Assembly (NCBI RefSeq): GCF_001298105.1
Contig: NZ_LGJH01000147.1
Span: forward strand, 31,975 to 95,974
DNA: 64,000 nt
Source: Novosphingobium sp. ST904
Lineage (GTDB): Bacteria > Pseudomonadota > Alphaproteobacteria > Sphingomonadales > Sphingomonadaceae
Reading direction: 5' to 3'
Position 1 is the first letter of the stretch. Every line of letters starts with the position of its first letter. Made by a program: the position numbers and the translations under genes. Under the pieces are notes generated by a model. That model had not been told where the DNA came from, made no database searches, and was given only the letters and a program-made list of their open reading frames with translations. This document shows, piece after piece, positions 35,626-45,341 of the stretch.

Positions 35626-37562
35626 CAGAACCGGCTCCTCAGCCCGAGGTACAAGGTGCGGCCGAGCGTGCCGTAGCCGCTCACGGTCTCATAATTCTCG
35701 TTGCCCACGTTTTCGATACGTCCTTGAAGAATAAGGCCTTCCCTGACCTGCCACTGCGCGCGCAGGTCCACCAGCCAGTAGTCGCCGAGCATGGCGGTGC
35801 CGGTGGCGGCGTTGTAGCTCTCGCCCGAATAGCGCGCGGCCACGCTGGCGCGCAGGCCCTGCGGCAGGTCCACGCCGGCCTCGGCATTGGCGAGGTGCCG
35901 GGGCACGCGCTGGAGCTGGCGGCCGTAAGTGCTGCTGCCCGCTGTGCGGTCCTCTGCCTCTATCAAGCTGTAGTTGCCCTGGGCGAAGAGGATGCCCCAT
36001 CTGGCCGAAGCCGCCAGCTCCAGCCCGCGCGCGTGGCTCGCCTTGACGTTGGCGTAATAGCCGAAGCGCGATGTCGTGGTGCCGGGAACGTAGCACACGT
36101 CCGGCAGGGCGCCGCTGGTCGGGCAATAGGCGAAATCGATCAGGTTGTCGGTGTCCCGCTCGAACCAAGTCGCGGAAATGCGCAGCACTTCGCCGAAACC
36201 CTGTTCGGCGCCCACTTCCCAGCCCCTGGCCTTCTCGGGCCTGAGATCGGCCGCGCCGTAGAGGCTGAACAGCTGATAGAGCGAGGGCGCCTTGAAACCC
36301 TCGTCATAGCTGGCGCGCAGCACCGTGGCGCCGGCGTTGGGCGTATAGACCGCGCCCGCGCTGAACACCGTGCTGCCGCCGAAGCGCGACTGGTGATCGT
36401 AGCGCGCGCCCCCGTTGAGCGTCAGCCCGGCCAGCGGTGTCAGGCGCAGTTCGCCGTAGACGCTGTCCGTATCCGCCGTGGTGGGGGTGAGAACATAGGC
36501 CGCCGTGCTGTTGGAGGGCGAGGCGGTGGTCATCCGCTGCTCCTCGCGCTCGGCGCCAAACACGGCCTGCACCTCGTCCGAGAACGCGTAAGTGCCCTGG
36601 TACTCGAAGCGGCGCACGCGGCCATGGGCGTCGAAGGTGATGGGGCGGATCGTCCGCGCGGGGTCGTAGTTTTCGCGGTCGGTCTCGGTCTGGAGCACGG
36701 CGACGCGGTTGGCCAGCCTGCCGCCCGCCAGTTCGAAATTGAGCCCGGCATAGCCCGACCATTCCCCGGTCCGGCCATAGGCCCGTGAATCGCCCGAGGT
36801 GCCGTCGAAATCGTTCTTCGAATCCGACCAGTAGCCGCGCAGGTCCAGCGAGACGCCCGGCGCAACGCGGAAGGTCATGGTGCCGCTTGCGGAACTGCGC
36901 CGGTAGCCATCGTCCTCGGTGCCGTTGGACCGGGCCGAGATGCCGTCGGTGGTGAAGCGGGAGGCGGAAATCCGCCAGTCGATCGCCTCGGAGGTGCCTC
37001 CCACCCCGGCGCGGGCCGAAACAGTATCGTGAGTTCCGGCCTCCAGCGCGAAGCTGCCTTCCAGCGGCTCGGTCGGACGGCGAGTGCTGACATTGACGAC
37101 CCCGCCGATGGCATCGCTGCCCCACAGGATGGACTGCGGTCCGCGCAATATCTCGATGCGGTCGATATCGTCGACGAACAGGTTGGCGAAACCGTATCCC
37201 CCTGCCGTCGAGGAGGCATCGGACAGGCGCATCCCGTCGATCACCATGACGGTCTGCCCGGCATCGGCGCCGCGAATGCGCAGCGAGGTGGTGGTGCCGT
37301 AGCCACCGTTGCGCGACAGGCTGATACCTGGCGTGCGCAGCAGCGCGTCGGTCAGCGCGATGGGCTGGGCGGCGACGATCTGCGCCTCGTCCAGCACGGT
37401 GACGGTGTCGGCCACGCGGTCGGCCGCAACCGGCGTGCGCAGCGCGGTAACGACGATGCGCTCGCCGGAGGACGCGGCATCGGCCTCCTCGGCCAGCGCC
37501 GCGAGAGGGTGACAGGCCAGCGCAAGAGCAAGGGTGCTGGCGGCGGGTATTCGGCAGTTCAC
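35625..37562 (-). CDS. btuB: TonB-dependent vitamin B12 receptor BtuB
   Basis: 645-residue outer-membrane receptor for corrinoids. N-terminal signal (STLALALACHPLAALAEEAD), TonB-box-like GERIVVTALRTPVAADRVAD, plug (ALTDALLRTPGISLSRNGGY; SLRIRGADAGQTVMVIDGMR; RIEILRGPQSILWGSDAIGG), barrel, and the C-terminal aromatic strand ending LYLGLRSRF. GTG start at 37562 with AAGGA 6 nt upstream. First gene of the operon and under the B12 riboswitch 170 nt upstream. Confidence 0.93.
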   Translation of the reverse strand: MNCRIPAASTLALALACHPLAALAEEADAASSGERIVVTALRTPVAADRVADTVTVLDEAQIVAAQPIALTDALLRTPGISLSRNGGYGTTTSLRIRGADAGQTVMVIDGMRLSDASSTAGGYGFANLFVDDIDRIEILRGPQSILWGSDAIGGVVNVSTRRPTEPLEGSFALEAGTHDTVSARAGVGGTSEAIDWRISASRFTTDGISARSNGTEDDGYRRSSASGTMTFRVAPGVSLDLRGYWSDSKNDFDGTSGDSRAYGRTGEWSGYAGLNFELAGGRLANRVAVLQTETDRENYDPARTIRPITFDAHGRVRRFEYQGTYAFSDEVQAVFGAEREEQRMTTASPSNSTAAYVLTPTTADTDSVYGELRLTPLAGLTLNGGARYDHQSRFGGSTVFSAGAVYTPNAGATVLRASYDEGFKAPSLYQLFSLYGAADLRPEKARGWEVGAEQGFGEVLRISATWFERDTDNLIDFAYCPTSGALPDVCYVPGTTTSRFGYYANVKASHARGLELAASARWGILFAQGNYSLIEAEDRTAGSSTYGRQLQRVPRHLANAEAGVDLPQGLRASVAARYSGESYNAATGTAMLGDYWLVDLRAQWQVREGLILQGRIENVGNENYETVSGYGTLGRTLYLGLRSRF

Positions 37563-37737
37563 GGCATGTCCTTCAAGCGAGCGTCGAACCGCCGGGTCGG
37601 CGACTCGCGCGAAAGGCAGCAGTCGTTCGGCAGGCGACGACAGGCCCTTTCGCGCCGGGAGCCGGCACGGCAGTGGCTGTCGTTGCGCGAGGATGGCCCT
37701 TCGCCCGGCTCACCCTGTCCGGTCGAAGAACGACTGC

Positions 37738-37905
37738 GGCAGGCAGGTCTCCTGGCTCACGGGTCAATGCCGTTTCGGCCGCCTTCTCAGGGATTTGCAC
37801 CCCCAATGGCGAAATGGCCGCACGGCTCTCCGCTTACAGTTGCAGGGGCAGCCCGGGTCTTGAACCCGCGTTCCCTTTTGATCCCCTCGCGGGGAACCTG
37901 TCGCA
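37738..37905 (-). ncRNA. Cobalamin riboswitch
   Basis: On the minus strand the 3' end carries the B12 box AGCCAGGAGACCTGCC (37742-37757). Upstream are the conserved GCCCCTGCAACTGTAAGCGG core segment, GGGTGCAAATCCCTGAGAAG and the 5' GACAGGTTCCCC ... GGGAACGCGGG element; P1 can form between GACAGG and CCTGCC. Located upstream of btuB, it should lower expression of the whole operon when adenosylcobalamin is present. About 170 nt of leader separate it from btuB. Confidence 0.94.
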
Positions 37906-38072
37906 GCGGCGGCCCTATCGGGTGGCGGTCCGGCGTGCAAGAGCGCGCTGCTTGCGCAGCCTTGCGAAGTGCCATAGGTCCGGCCGCCGGAAGGGGGGAA
38001 CCGAACCATCATGCACCACTGCCGAGCCTTTCCGTCCGGGCGATATCCGTGCCTCCGCGCGGTGGCTGCCCG

Positions 38073-39351
38073 ATGACCGCCTGCCCCGCCCTGCTCGTCG
38101 CCGCGCCGTCCTCGGGACAGGGCAAGACGCTGGTGACCGCCGCCCTCGCCCGCCGCCATGTCCGTGCCGGGCGCCGGGTGCGGGTGTTCAAGTGCGGGCC
38201 GGACTTCCTCGACCCGATGGTCCACCAGATCGCCAGCGGCGCGCCCGTCCACCAGCTGGACCTGTTCATGTGCGGCGAAGACCAGTGCCGCGCGCTGCTG
38301 CACGAAGCGGCGCTGGAGGCCGACCTGATCCTTGTCGAAGGGGTGATGGGCCTGTTCGACGGCACCCCGTCCTCCGCCGACCTCGCCCGGCATTTCGGCC
38401 TTCCGGTTATGGCGGTGATGGACGGTTCCTCCATGGCGCAGACTTTCGGCGCGCTCGTCCACGGTCTGGCGACTTACCGCGACGATGTGACCCTCGCCGC
38501 CGTGCTCGCCAACCGCGTGGGCAGCGAACGCCATGCCGAACTGCTGGAACGCGGCCTGAGGGAAGGCGTGCAATGGCTCGGCGCGATGCGGCGCGACGAG
38601 GGTGCCGGCCTGCCGAACGTCATCTCGGACTGGTGCAGGCCGTGAAGTCCCCGATATCGAAGCGCGGATAGACCGCGCCGCCGATCTCCTGCCCGAAAGC
38701 GCCCTGTGGCTGCCGGAACCGGTGTCCTTCCCGGCCGCCCCGCGCCCCGCCGCGCCGCCGCCCTCGCTGGCGGGCCGGCGCATCGCCGTGGCCCGGGACG
38801 AGGCGTTCGGGTTCATCTACCCGGCCAACCTCGCCTTTCTCGAAAGCGCGGGCGCCCGGCTGTCATTCTTCTCGCCCCTGCGCGACACGGCGCTGCCGGA
38901 ATGCGACGCGCTCTGGCTGCCCGGCGGCTATCCCGAACTTCACCTCTGCGCGCTCACCGCGAACCGGACGATGATCGGGGCCATACGGGAGCATTTCCTG
39001 GCCGAACGCCCGATCCTCGCCGAGTGCGGCGGCATGCTCTACGCCTGCGAACGGCTGGAGGACGCATCGGGCACGAGTGCACCGATGCTGGGGCTGCTGC
39101 CCGCCCAGGCCAGGATGCAGCCCCGGCTTGCCGCACTGGGCATGCAGGAAGCCGAACTCGGCGGCCACGCAGTCCGCGGCCACACGTTCCATTACTCCAT
39201 GCTGGAAACCGGCCTTGAACCCGCAGCGCTCGCCCGCACGCCGGACGGGCGCAAGGGCGAGCGGATATTCCGGCAGGGCTCGCTCACCGCGAGCTACATG
39301 CACTTCTATTTCCCGTCGGCGCCGGAACTGATCGCGGCACTTTTCGGCTAG
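38073..39351 (+). CDS. cobB: Cobyrinate a,c-diamide synthase CobB (two frameshifts)
   Basis: ATP/glutamine-dependent amidase, ~426 residues after one base is added near 38613 (LPERHLGLVQA restored) and one near 38643 (GEVPDIEARIDRAA restored). P-loop AAPSSGQGKTLVTAALARRH, VFKCGPDFLDPMVHQIASGA, LVEGVMGLFDGTPSSADLAR; glutaminase part LWLPGGYPELHLCALTANRT with AECGGMLYACERLED (catalytic Cys); final [16 protein letters not shown]. Divergent from btuB, so not under the same riboswitch. Its TAG overlaps the paoC stop on the other strand. Confidence 0.92.
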
Positions 39352-41546
39352 GCAATCGCCGGCAGCTTCGCGAGGTGCTTGTCCAGCGTGATCGGATAGT
39401 CGCGAATGCGGACGCCCGTCGCGTTATAGACCGCGTTGGCCACTGCCGCCCCCACGCCGCAAAGCCCGAGTTCGCCCACGCCCTTGGCCTTCATCGGCGA
39501 GACCTTGTCGTCCGCCTCGTCCAGGAACACCACTTCCTGATGCGGGATGTCGGCGTGGACCGGCACTTCGTATCCGGCAAGGTCGTGGTTGACGAAGAAG
39601 CCGAAACGCTTGTCCACCGCCAGTTCCTCCATCAACGCGCCGCCCACGCCCATGGTCATCGCGCCGATCACCTGGCTGCGCGCGGTCTTGGGGTTGAGGA
39701 TGCGCCCGGCCGCGCAGACCGCCAGCATCCGCCGCACGCGGACTTCGCCGGTATAAGAATCCACTGCCGCTTCCACGAAGTGCGCGCCGAAGGTCGATTG
39801 CTGGAACTTCTTGGCGAGATCGCCCCACTGCATCGTCTCTTCGGCAACGAGTTCGCCCGATTTCGCGGCATCGGCCAGCCGTGCCGAACGGTTGCCCGCG
39901 CGAATCTCGCCATCGGCGAATTCGGCCGCCTGCGGGTCCATGCCGAGTTGCTGCGCCGCCATCTCGCGCAGCTTCACGCAGGCCGCGTAGACCCCCGAAG
40001 TCGCGCTGTTGGCGCCCCATTGCCCGCCCGAGCCCGCCGAGGCCGGGAACGAGGAATCGCCCAGCTTCACGCGCACTTTCTCCACCGGCAGGCCCATCAT
40101 CTCCGCCGCGGTCTGGGCGATGATGGTGTAGGAGCCGGTGCCGATGTCGGTCATGTCGGTCTCCACCGTGACCATGCCGTCACCCGACAGGCGCACGCGC
40201 GCCGCCGAAGTCATGTTGATGTTGTTGCGGAACGCCGCCGCCACGCCGAGCCCGACGAGCCAGCGCCCGTCACGCACTTGCGCCGGTCTGGCGCTGCGCC
40301 GGTCCCAGCCGAAACGCCGCGCGCCGTCCTCGAGGCAGCGCACCAGGTTGCGCTGCGAGAACGGCCGCTCGGGATGCTCGGGATCGACCTGCGTATCGTT
40401 GAGCACGCGGAACTTCACCGGGTCCATGCCCAGTTTCTCGGCCATCTCGTCCACCGCGATCTCCAGCGCCATGAGCCCCGGCGCCTCGCCCGGCGCGCGC
40501 ATGGCGTTGCCTTCGGGCAGGTCGAGTTCGGCCAGCCGCAGGGCGGTGAGGCGGTTCGCACCGGCGTAGAGCAGCTTGGTCTGCTGCGTCGCCCCTTCCG
40601 GCCCGCCGCCGGGCAGATCGCCGGACCAGCTTTCGTGGCCGATGGCGGTCAGCTTGCCGTCCTTCGTCGCGCCGAGGCGGATACGCTGGATCGTCGCCGG
40701 ACGGTGCGTGGCATTGTTGACCATGAACGGGCGCGGCAAGGCGATCTTGACCGGCCTTCCGCAAGCCTTGGCGCCCAGCGCGGCCATCACCGCATCGGCG
40801 CGCAGGAACAGCTTTCCGCCAAAGCCGCCGCCGACATAGGGAGACATGACGCGCACCTTCTCCGGCGGCATCTTGAACGTCGCCGCCAGTTCCCGCTTGT
40901 TCCAGGCGATCATCTGGTTCGAGGTCCAGAGCGTGAGCGCATCGCCTTCCCACCAGGCGATCGTGGCGAAAGGCTCCATCATCGCGTGGTTGTGATCGGG
41001 CGTGGTGTAAGTCTGGTCGATCTGCACGGGAGCCGCGGCGAAAGCACCCGCGAAGTCTCCGGTGTGGGTGTCGGCATCGTTGCCGGTCAGCGGCTGGGCG
41101 CCCGGCTTCTCCTTGGCGAGATCGAAGCGTCCCGCCGCGCGCTCGTACGTGATCCGCACAGCATTGGCGGCAGAGCGCGCCTGTTCGAAGCTTTCCGCCA
41201 TCACCACGGCAAGGGCCTGATGGTAATGATCGATATTGGGCCCGCCCAGCAGCTTGGCGGTGTTCATGCTGCCCTTGCCCAGCGGCTGCGCGTTCTCGGC
41301 CGACACGATGGCCAGAACGCCCGGCATCCGCCGCGCGTCGTCCGCGTTGAACGTGGCGATACGGCCCTTGGCGATCCCGGCACCGATCACGAAGCCATAG
41401 GCGGGCTTGCCCGGCACCTCCCGGTGCTCATAGGCATAGGGCGCCTGTCCGGTGGTCTTGAGCCTGCCGTCCACGCGGTCGACGGCCTTGCCGATCACCT
41501 TCATCGCATCGATGGGATTGGTGCCTGCGGGCGTTTCGAACTTCAT
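39348..41546 (-). CDS. paoC: Aldehyde oxidoreductase molybdenum-binding subunit PaoC-like
   Basis: 732-residue large subunit of the xanthine-oxidase family. [20 protein letters not shown] (molybdopterin site), [39 protein letters not shown], and the catalytic-Glu segment [19 protein letters not shown] near the C-terminus. Oxidises aldehydes with PaoA/PaoB in the periplasm. The ATG at 41546 overlaps paoB by 4 nt. Confidence 0.9.
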   Translation of the reverse strand: MKFETPAGTNPIDAMKVIGKAVDRVDGRLKTTGQAPYAYEHREVPGKPAYGFVIGAGIAKGRIATFNADDARRMPGVLAIVSAENAQPLGKGSMNTAKLLGGPNIDHYHQALAVVMAESFEQARSAANAVRITYERAAGRFDLAKEKPGAQPLTGNDADTHTGDFAGAFAAAPVQIDQTYTTPDHNHAMMEPFATIAWWEGDALTLWTSNQMIAWNKRELAATFKMPPEKVRVMSPYVGGGFGGKLFLRADAVMAALGAKACGRPVKIALPRPFMVNNATHRPATIQRIRLGATKDGKLTAIGHESWSGDLPGGGPEGATQQTKLLYAGANRLTALRLAELDLPEGNAMRAPGEAPGLMALEIAVDEMAEKLGMDPVKFRVLNDTQVDPEHPERPFSQRNLVRCLEDGARRFGWDRRSARPAQVRDGRWLVGLGVAAAFRNNINMTSAARVRLSGDGMVTVETDMTDIGTGSYTIIAQTAAEMMGLPVEKVRVKLGDSSFPASAGSGGQWGANSATSGVYAACVKLREMAAQQLGMDPQAAEFADGEIRAGNRSARLADAAKSGELVAEETMQWGDLAKKFQQSTFGAHFVEAAVDSYTGEVRVRRMLAVCAAGRILNPKTARSQVIGAMTMGVGGALMEELAVDKRFGFFVNHDLAGYEVPVHADIPHQEVVFLDEADDKVSPMKAKGVGELGLCGVGAAVANAVYNATGVRIRDYPITLDKHLAKLPAIA

Positions 41547-42493
41547 GCCCTGTTCTCCGCGATGAGAGCCGCCAGCGTGCGCTCGGCCAGCGTGATCTTG
41601 AAAGCGTTCTCGTGCGTGGGACGAGCGCCCGCGAAAGCCGCGCGTGCCGCCGCGCCGGCACCGGCAGGCAATTGCGCATCGGCAGCCTCCACCCGCCACG
41701 GCTTCGGCGCAACGCCGCCGAAGGCGACCCGGCCGCTGCCGTCCGCGTTCAGCACCGCCGCGACCGAGACGAGCGCGAAGGCATAGGAAGCACGGTCGCG
41801 AACCTTGTGGTAGAAGTGGCTGCCGCCGATCGGGGCGGGCAGGGTCACGGCGGTAATCAGCTCGCCGGGCTGGAGCGCGTTCTCCACATGCGGGGTATCG
41901 CCGGGCAGGCGGTGGAATTCCGCCACCGGAATGCTGCGCGTCTTGCCGCCTGCATCGACGGTTTCCACCGAGGCATCGAGCACGCGCAGGGCCACGGCCA
42001 TGTCGCTGGGATGCGTGGCGATGCAGGCATCGCTCGTGCCGATCACACCGAGCTGGCGGTTGACGCCGCCGATCGCCGCACAGCCCGAGCCGGGCCGGCG
42101 CTTGTTGCACGCCTGGTTGGTATCGTAGAAATAGGGGCAGCGCGTGCGCTGGAGCAGGTTGCCGCCGGTGGTCGCCTTGTTGCGAAGCTGGCCCGATGCC
42201 CCCGCGACGATGGCCCGGGTCAGCACGCCGTAGTCCTTGCGCACCCGGCGGTCCGATGCCAGCGCGGTATTGCTGACCAGCGTGCCGATGCGCAGGCCGC
42301 CGTCCTTCGTCTCCTCGATCCGGTCCAGCCCGAGGTCCTGCACGTCGACCAGATGGGTCGGCGTCTCGATCTCCAGCTTCATCAGGTCGAGCAGGTTGGT
42401 GCCGCCCGCGATGAACTTCGCGCCCTTTTTCGCGGCGACGGCAGCGGCGGCAGCGGCGGGCGTCCGCGCCCGTTCATAAGTGAAGGCCCTCAT
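41543..42493 (-). CDS. paoB: Aldehyde oxidoreductase FAD-binding subunit PaoB-like
   Basis: 316 residues. N-terminal FAD-binding [20 protein letters not shown] and [20 protein letters not shown]. The [20 protein letters not shown] ... GCAAIGG stretch supplies cysteines like those of the extra [4Fe-4S] cluster of E. coli PaoB. C-terminal CO-dehydrogenase flavoprotein domain. Middle gene; 4-nt overlaps on each side. Confidence 0.9.
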   Translation of the reverse strand: MRAFTYERARTPAAAAAAVAAKKGAKFIAGGTNLLDLMKLEIETPTHLVDVQDLGLDRIEETKDGGLRIGTLVSNTALASDRRVRKDYGVLTRAIVAGASGQLRNKATTGGNLLQRTRCPYFYDTNQACNKRRPGSGCAAIGGVNRQLGVIGTSDACIATHPSDMAVALRVLDASVETVDAGGKTRSIPVAEFHRLPGDTPHVENALQPGELITAVTLPAPIGGSHFYHKVRDRASYAFALVSVAAVLNADGSGRVAFGGVAPKPWRVEAADAQLPAGAGAAARAAFAGARPTHENAFKITLAERTLAALIAENRA

Positions 42494-43155
42494 GCTTCGA
42501 CCTCCGCATCGTGGGTTTCGGCGATCCGCACGCCCGCCACTTCGGCCATGGCCTCGGCGATGTTGGAATAGGCGCCGCAGCGGCAGATATTGCCGCTCAT
42601 GCGTTCACGCATTTCAAGCGCGGTAATCTCCGGCGCGCTGCCGACATCGGCCTGCACATGGCTGGGAACGCCCGCCCTGATCTCCTCCAGCACCGCCACC
42701 GCAGAGCAGATCTGTCCCGGCGTGCAATAACCGCACTGGAAACCGTCGTGCTTGACGAAGGCCGCCTGCATCGGATGCAGGCCATCCGGCGTGCCGAGCC
42801 CTTCGATCGTGGTGACTTCGTCGCCTTCGTGCATGACCGCCAGGCTCAGGCAGGAATTGATGCGCGTGCCGCCCACCAGCACCGTGCAGGCGCCGCACTG
42901 TCCGTGGTCGCAGCCCTTCTTGGTGCCCATCAGGCCGATATGGTCGCGAAGCGCATCGAGCAACGTGGTGCGCGTATCGAGCAGGAGCGCCTGCGGCTTG
43001 CCGTTGACCTTGAACGTGACTGCCATCGACGGGGGCTGCTGTGCCATGGGTGCCGCTCCTTCCGCGACGGAAGGAATGGCGGAAATTCCGACGCTTGCCG
43101 CGCCACCCGCCAGAACCGCCCGTCTGGATACCTCGAAATGCGCCGTTTCGCTCAT
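42490..43155 (-). CDS. paoA: Aldehyde oxidoreductase [2Fe-2S] subunit PaoA-like, Tat-exported
   Basis: 221 residues from ATG 43155, preceded by AAAAGGACGGGCA. Twin-arginine signal [17 protein letters not shown] (residues ~8-25), then ferredoxin-type cluster [20 protein letters not shown] and helical cluster [16 protein letters not shown] ... [17 protein letters not shown]. The Tat signal on this subunit would carry the whole folded heterotrimer to the periplasm, as in E. coli PaoABC. Confidence 0.92.
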   Translation of the reverse strand: MSETAHFEVSRRAVLAGGAASVGISAIPSVAEGAAPMAQQPPSMAVTFKVNGKPQALLLDTRTTLLDALRDHIGLMGTKKGCDHGQCGACTVLVGGTRINSCLSLAVMHEGDEVTTIEGLGTPDGLHPMQAAFVKHDGFQCGYCTPGQICSAVAVLEEIRAGVPSHVQADVGSAPEITALEMRERMSGNICRCGAYSNIAEAMAEVAGVRIAETHDAEVEA

Positions 43156-43311
43156 TGCCCGTCCTTTTCGCACCATGGGGACGCATGACCGTCCATCTGG
43201 CACGATAACGCACAGGCGCGCCAAACGGCACTGCGCTAAATCGCATGCCGTCATGAACGGGGCTCATGATCAACTGTTCCCGAGGGGCGTCCCGGGGGGG
43301 GGGCGAGGTGC

Positions 43312-44784
43312 CTAGGCCGCGCGGCCGCGCAGGAGCGAGGCCAGCAGGCCCGCTCCGCCCGCCAGCAGCAGGACATCGATCAGCAGCGATCCGCCGCCGG
43401 GCAAGGCCGCCGCGCCGTGGATCAGGGCCAGCATCGCCAGCAACCCCGCCAAGGCCCAGCGCCAGCCCCGTGCGAGCCGGGGTCCGGAAACCGACCTTGC
43501 CAGCGCCGAGGCCACTATCGACAGGACGGTGAGCCCCAGCCATGCCTGCGGAAGCGGCGCTTCGGGTGCGAATCTCGCCAGCAGCGCGGTCATGGCGAGG
43601 ATCGCGGGCTGCCCCCAGCAGACGGCGGCCCAGATCCGCTCCCACTGCGGGGCCGCGCGGCCCCGGTCGCGGCGGCGGGCGAGCCAGATCGTCACCCCGC
43701 TCGACGTCACCACGCAAAGCGCCGCGCCCAGCAAGGCATAGGCGATCCGCACCGGCAGTCCGCCGTACCAGCCGAAGTGCAACTGGCCGATACCGCCAAG
43801 GATGCGGGTTCCGGTGGCGATGTCTTCGGGATGCTCCTGCGCGATGGCCTTGCCGGCGGCATCGAAACGGGTCTCGTCCTGCTGGACCAGAAGCCGGTCC
43901 CGTCCGCCGTGAACCGCAATGCGCATGTCGGCGCGGCCGGGCCGTTCGACCACGACGCTCTGCGGCCGGGCCTCGGGCGAATGCGCGCGCGCCTCGGCCA
44001 TGAGGGCAGCGATATCCGGCAGCGGAACGGCGCGCGTATCGACGGGCGGCGGCGCATCGAGGAACAGTTCGTAGACCTTCTTCATCCCGCCTTGCGGGTA
44101 GAGCAGCAGGGCCAGCACCGCGACGATGATGGTGCTGAGGCCCAGCAGCGCCCCGGTCAGCGCCAGGGTGAAGTGGAACGGCAGCGCCCAGATGCCGAGC
44201 CGGTTGTGCAGATCCGCCTCCTGCAGCCGCCGCGAACCGCCGAGGCGCAAGTGGAAGGCATCGCGCAGCACCCGCGGATGGGCGAGAATCCCCGAAACGA
44301 GGGAGGACAGCAGCGCCACGCCGGTCAGCCCGACGATGAACTCGCCCCAGCTTCGCGGCAGGTGCAGGTTGACGTGAAGGTGGATCAGGAACTCGGTCCA
44401 GACCGCTTCGAGCCGCGAAAGCGAACCGTCCTGCGCCACCGCCCACTTGCGCTCGAACGTCGGGCTATAGGCGACCAGCGTGGCCCCCTCGCTGGCGGCG
44501 CTCGGCAGGGTCAGGTACAACGCGGCGTCGGCGGGCGTCTCCTTCGCGCCCTCGGCGATGGCGCGTGCGGCAGCCCGATCGCTCAGGCTTCGCGCCACCG
44601 GCGTGGCGGGAACTTCCCAGCGTTCGAGATCCGGCGCAAGGACGGCCACGGTCCCGGTCACGCAGACGAGATAGATCACCGCCGCAAAGGCGAGGCCGAG
44701 GATCGAATGGCTGCTGAGCACCGAACGCACCGTCTCGGGCGAGATCGGCCAGCGCCACTGTTTCTTGCGGGTATTGCTCATCAC
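43312..44784 (-). CDS. PepSY-associated membrane protein, iron-uptake associated
   Basis: 490 residues with several membrane segments: ILGLAFAAVIYLVCVTGTVA at the N-terminus, FIVGLTGVALLSSLVSGILA, PFHFTLALTGALLGLSTIIV, a later ALLGAALCVVTSSGVTIWLA, and four more toward the C-terminus. This is the PepSY-associated TM layout of siderophore-receptor-linked proteins such as PiuB, thought to act as inner-membrane reductases or assist ferric release. Last of the receptor operon; its start overlaps the 186-residue gene by 4 nt. Confidence 0.8.
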   Translation of the reverse strand: MMSNTRKKQWRWPISPETVRSVLSSHSILGLAFAAVIYLVCVTGTVAVLAPDLERWEVPATPVARSLSDRAAARAIAEGAKETPADAALYLTLPSAASEGATLVAYSPTFERKWAVAQDGSLSRLEAVWTEFLIHLHVNLHLPRSWGEFIVGLTGVALLSSLVSGILAHPRVLRDAFHLRLGGSRRLQEADLHNRLGIWALPFHFTLALTGALLGLSTIIVAVLALLLYPQGGMKKVYELFLDAPPPVDTRAVPLPDIAALMAEARAHSPEARPQSVVVERPGRADMRIAVHGGRDRLLVQQDETRFDAAGKAIAQEHPEDIATGTRILGGIGQLHFGWYGGLPVRIAYALLGAALCVVTSSGVTIWLARRRDRGRAAPQWERIWAAVCWGQPAILAMTALLARFAPEAPLPQAWLGLTVLSIVASALARSVSGPRLARGWRWALAGLLAMLALIHGAAALPGGGSLLIDVLLLAGGAGLLASLLRGRAA

Positions 44785-45341
44785 GAGGCTCCCAGATGGG
44801 CAAGGCCGAAGCCGATCACGCTGGTGCCCACCAGCACCGCCGCGGCGCGCAGGATGCGGCGGTCCGCGAGGGTCCAGGTCATGGCAAGGCCCCAGAGCAC
44901 CGGCATCAGCAGCCCGCCCAGAACGATCCGGGTGCGCGGATCGCCCGGCAGGTAGACGGTCACGCAGAAGGCCACCGCCATCGCCGCAGTCATGCCGAGC
45001 GGCCCGGCTAGCAGCGTGCGCAGGACGCCGCGCCAGAAGCGGCCCGGTTCCTCCAGCGGTTCGGGCGCGGTGTCCGCCTCGCGCAGGCGCGCGGCCTTGC
45101 GCCGGACCCGGCCCAGCCAGATCACGACGAGCGCCCCGATGCCTTCCATGACGAGCGCCAGCGCGGTTCCCTTCACCGGGCCGATCGCGAATGCCGCCGC
45201 CAGCAGGAAGCCGAGCAGGACGAACCAGCCCCCGGCCACCAGGCCAAGGGCCGAACCGTCACGCCGCAGCCACGATCGCCGCAGCAGGAAGGCGCCGGAC
45301 GCGCCCCCCGCCATCAGCAGGAGGCTTGCCGGCCAGATCAC
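44781..45341 (-). CDS. Small polytopic membrane protein between TonB receptor and PepSY gene
   Basis: 186 residues, about five hydrophobic stretches (SLLLMAGGASGAFLLRRSWL; GLVAGGWFVLLGFLLAAAFA; LALVMEGIGALVVIWLGRV; AAMAVAFCVTVYLPGDPRTR; VLGGLLMPVLWGLAMTWTLA). No family named with confidence. Gene order receptor / small membrane protein / PepSY protein is common in siderophore loci, so a helper role in iron uptake is likely. Overlaps both neighbours by 4 nt. Confidence 0.65.
   Translation of the reverse strand: MIWPASLLLMAGGASGAFLLRRSWLRRDGSALGLVAGGWFVLLGFLLAAAFAIGPVKGTALALVMEGIGALVVIWLGRVRRKAARLREADTAPEPLEEPGRFWRGVLRTLLAGPLGMTAAMAVAFCVTVYLPGDPRTRIVLGGLLMPVLWGLAMTWTLADRRILRAAAVLVGTSVIGFGLAHLGAS

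Noticed and set aside
37913..38072. Second riboswitch for cobB
   Set aside because: No B12 box or conserved core was found on the plus strand upstream of cobB.
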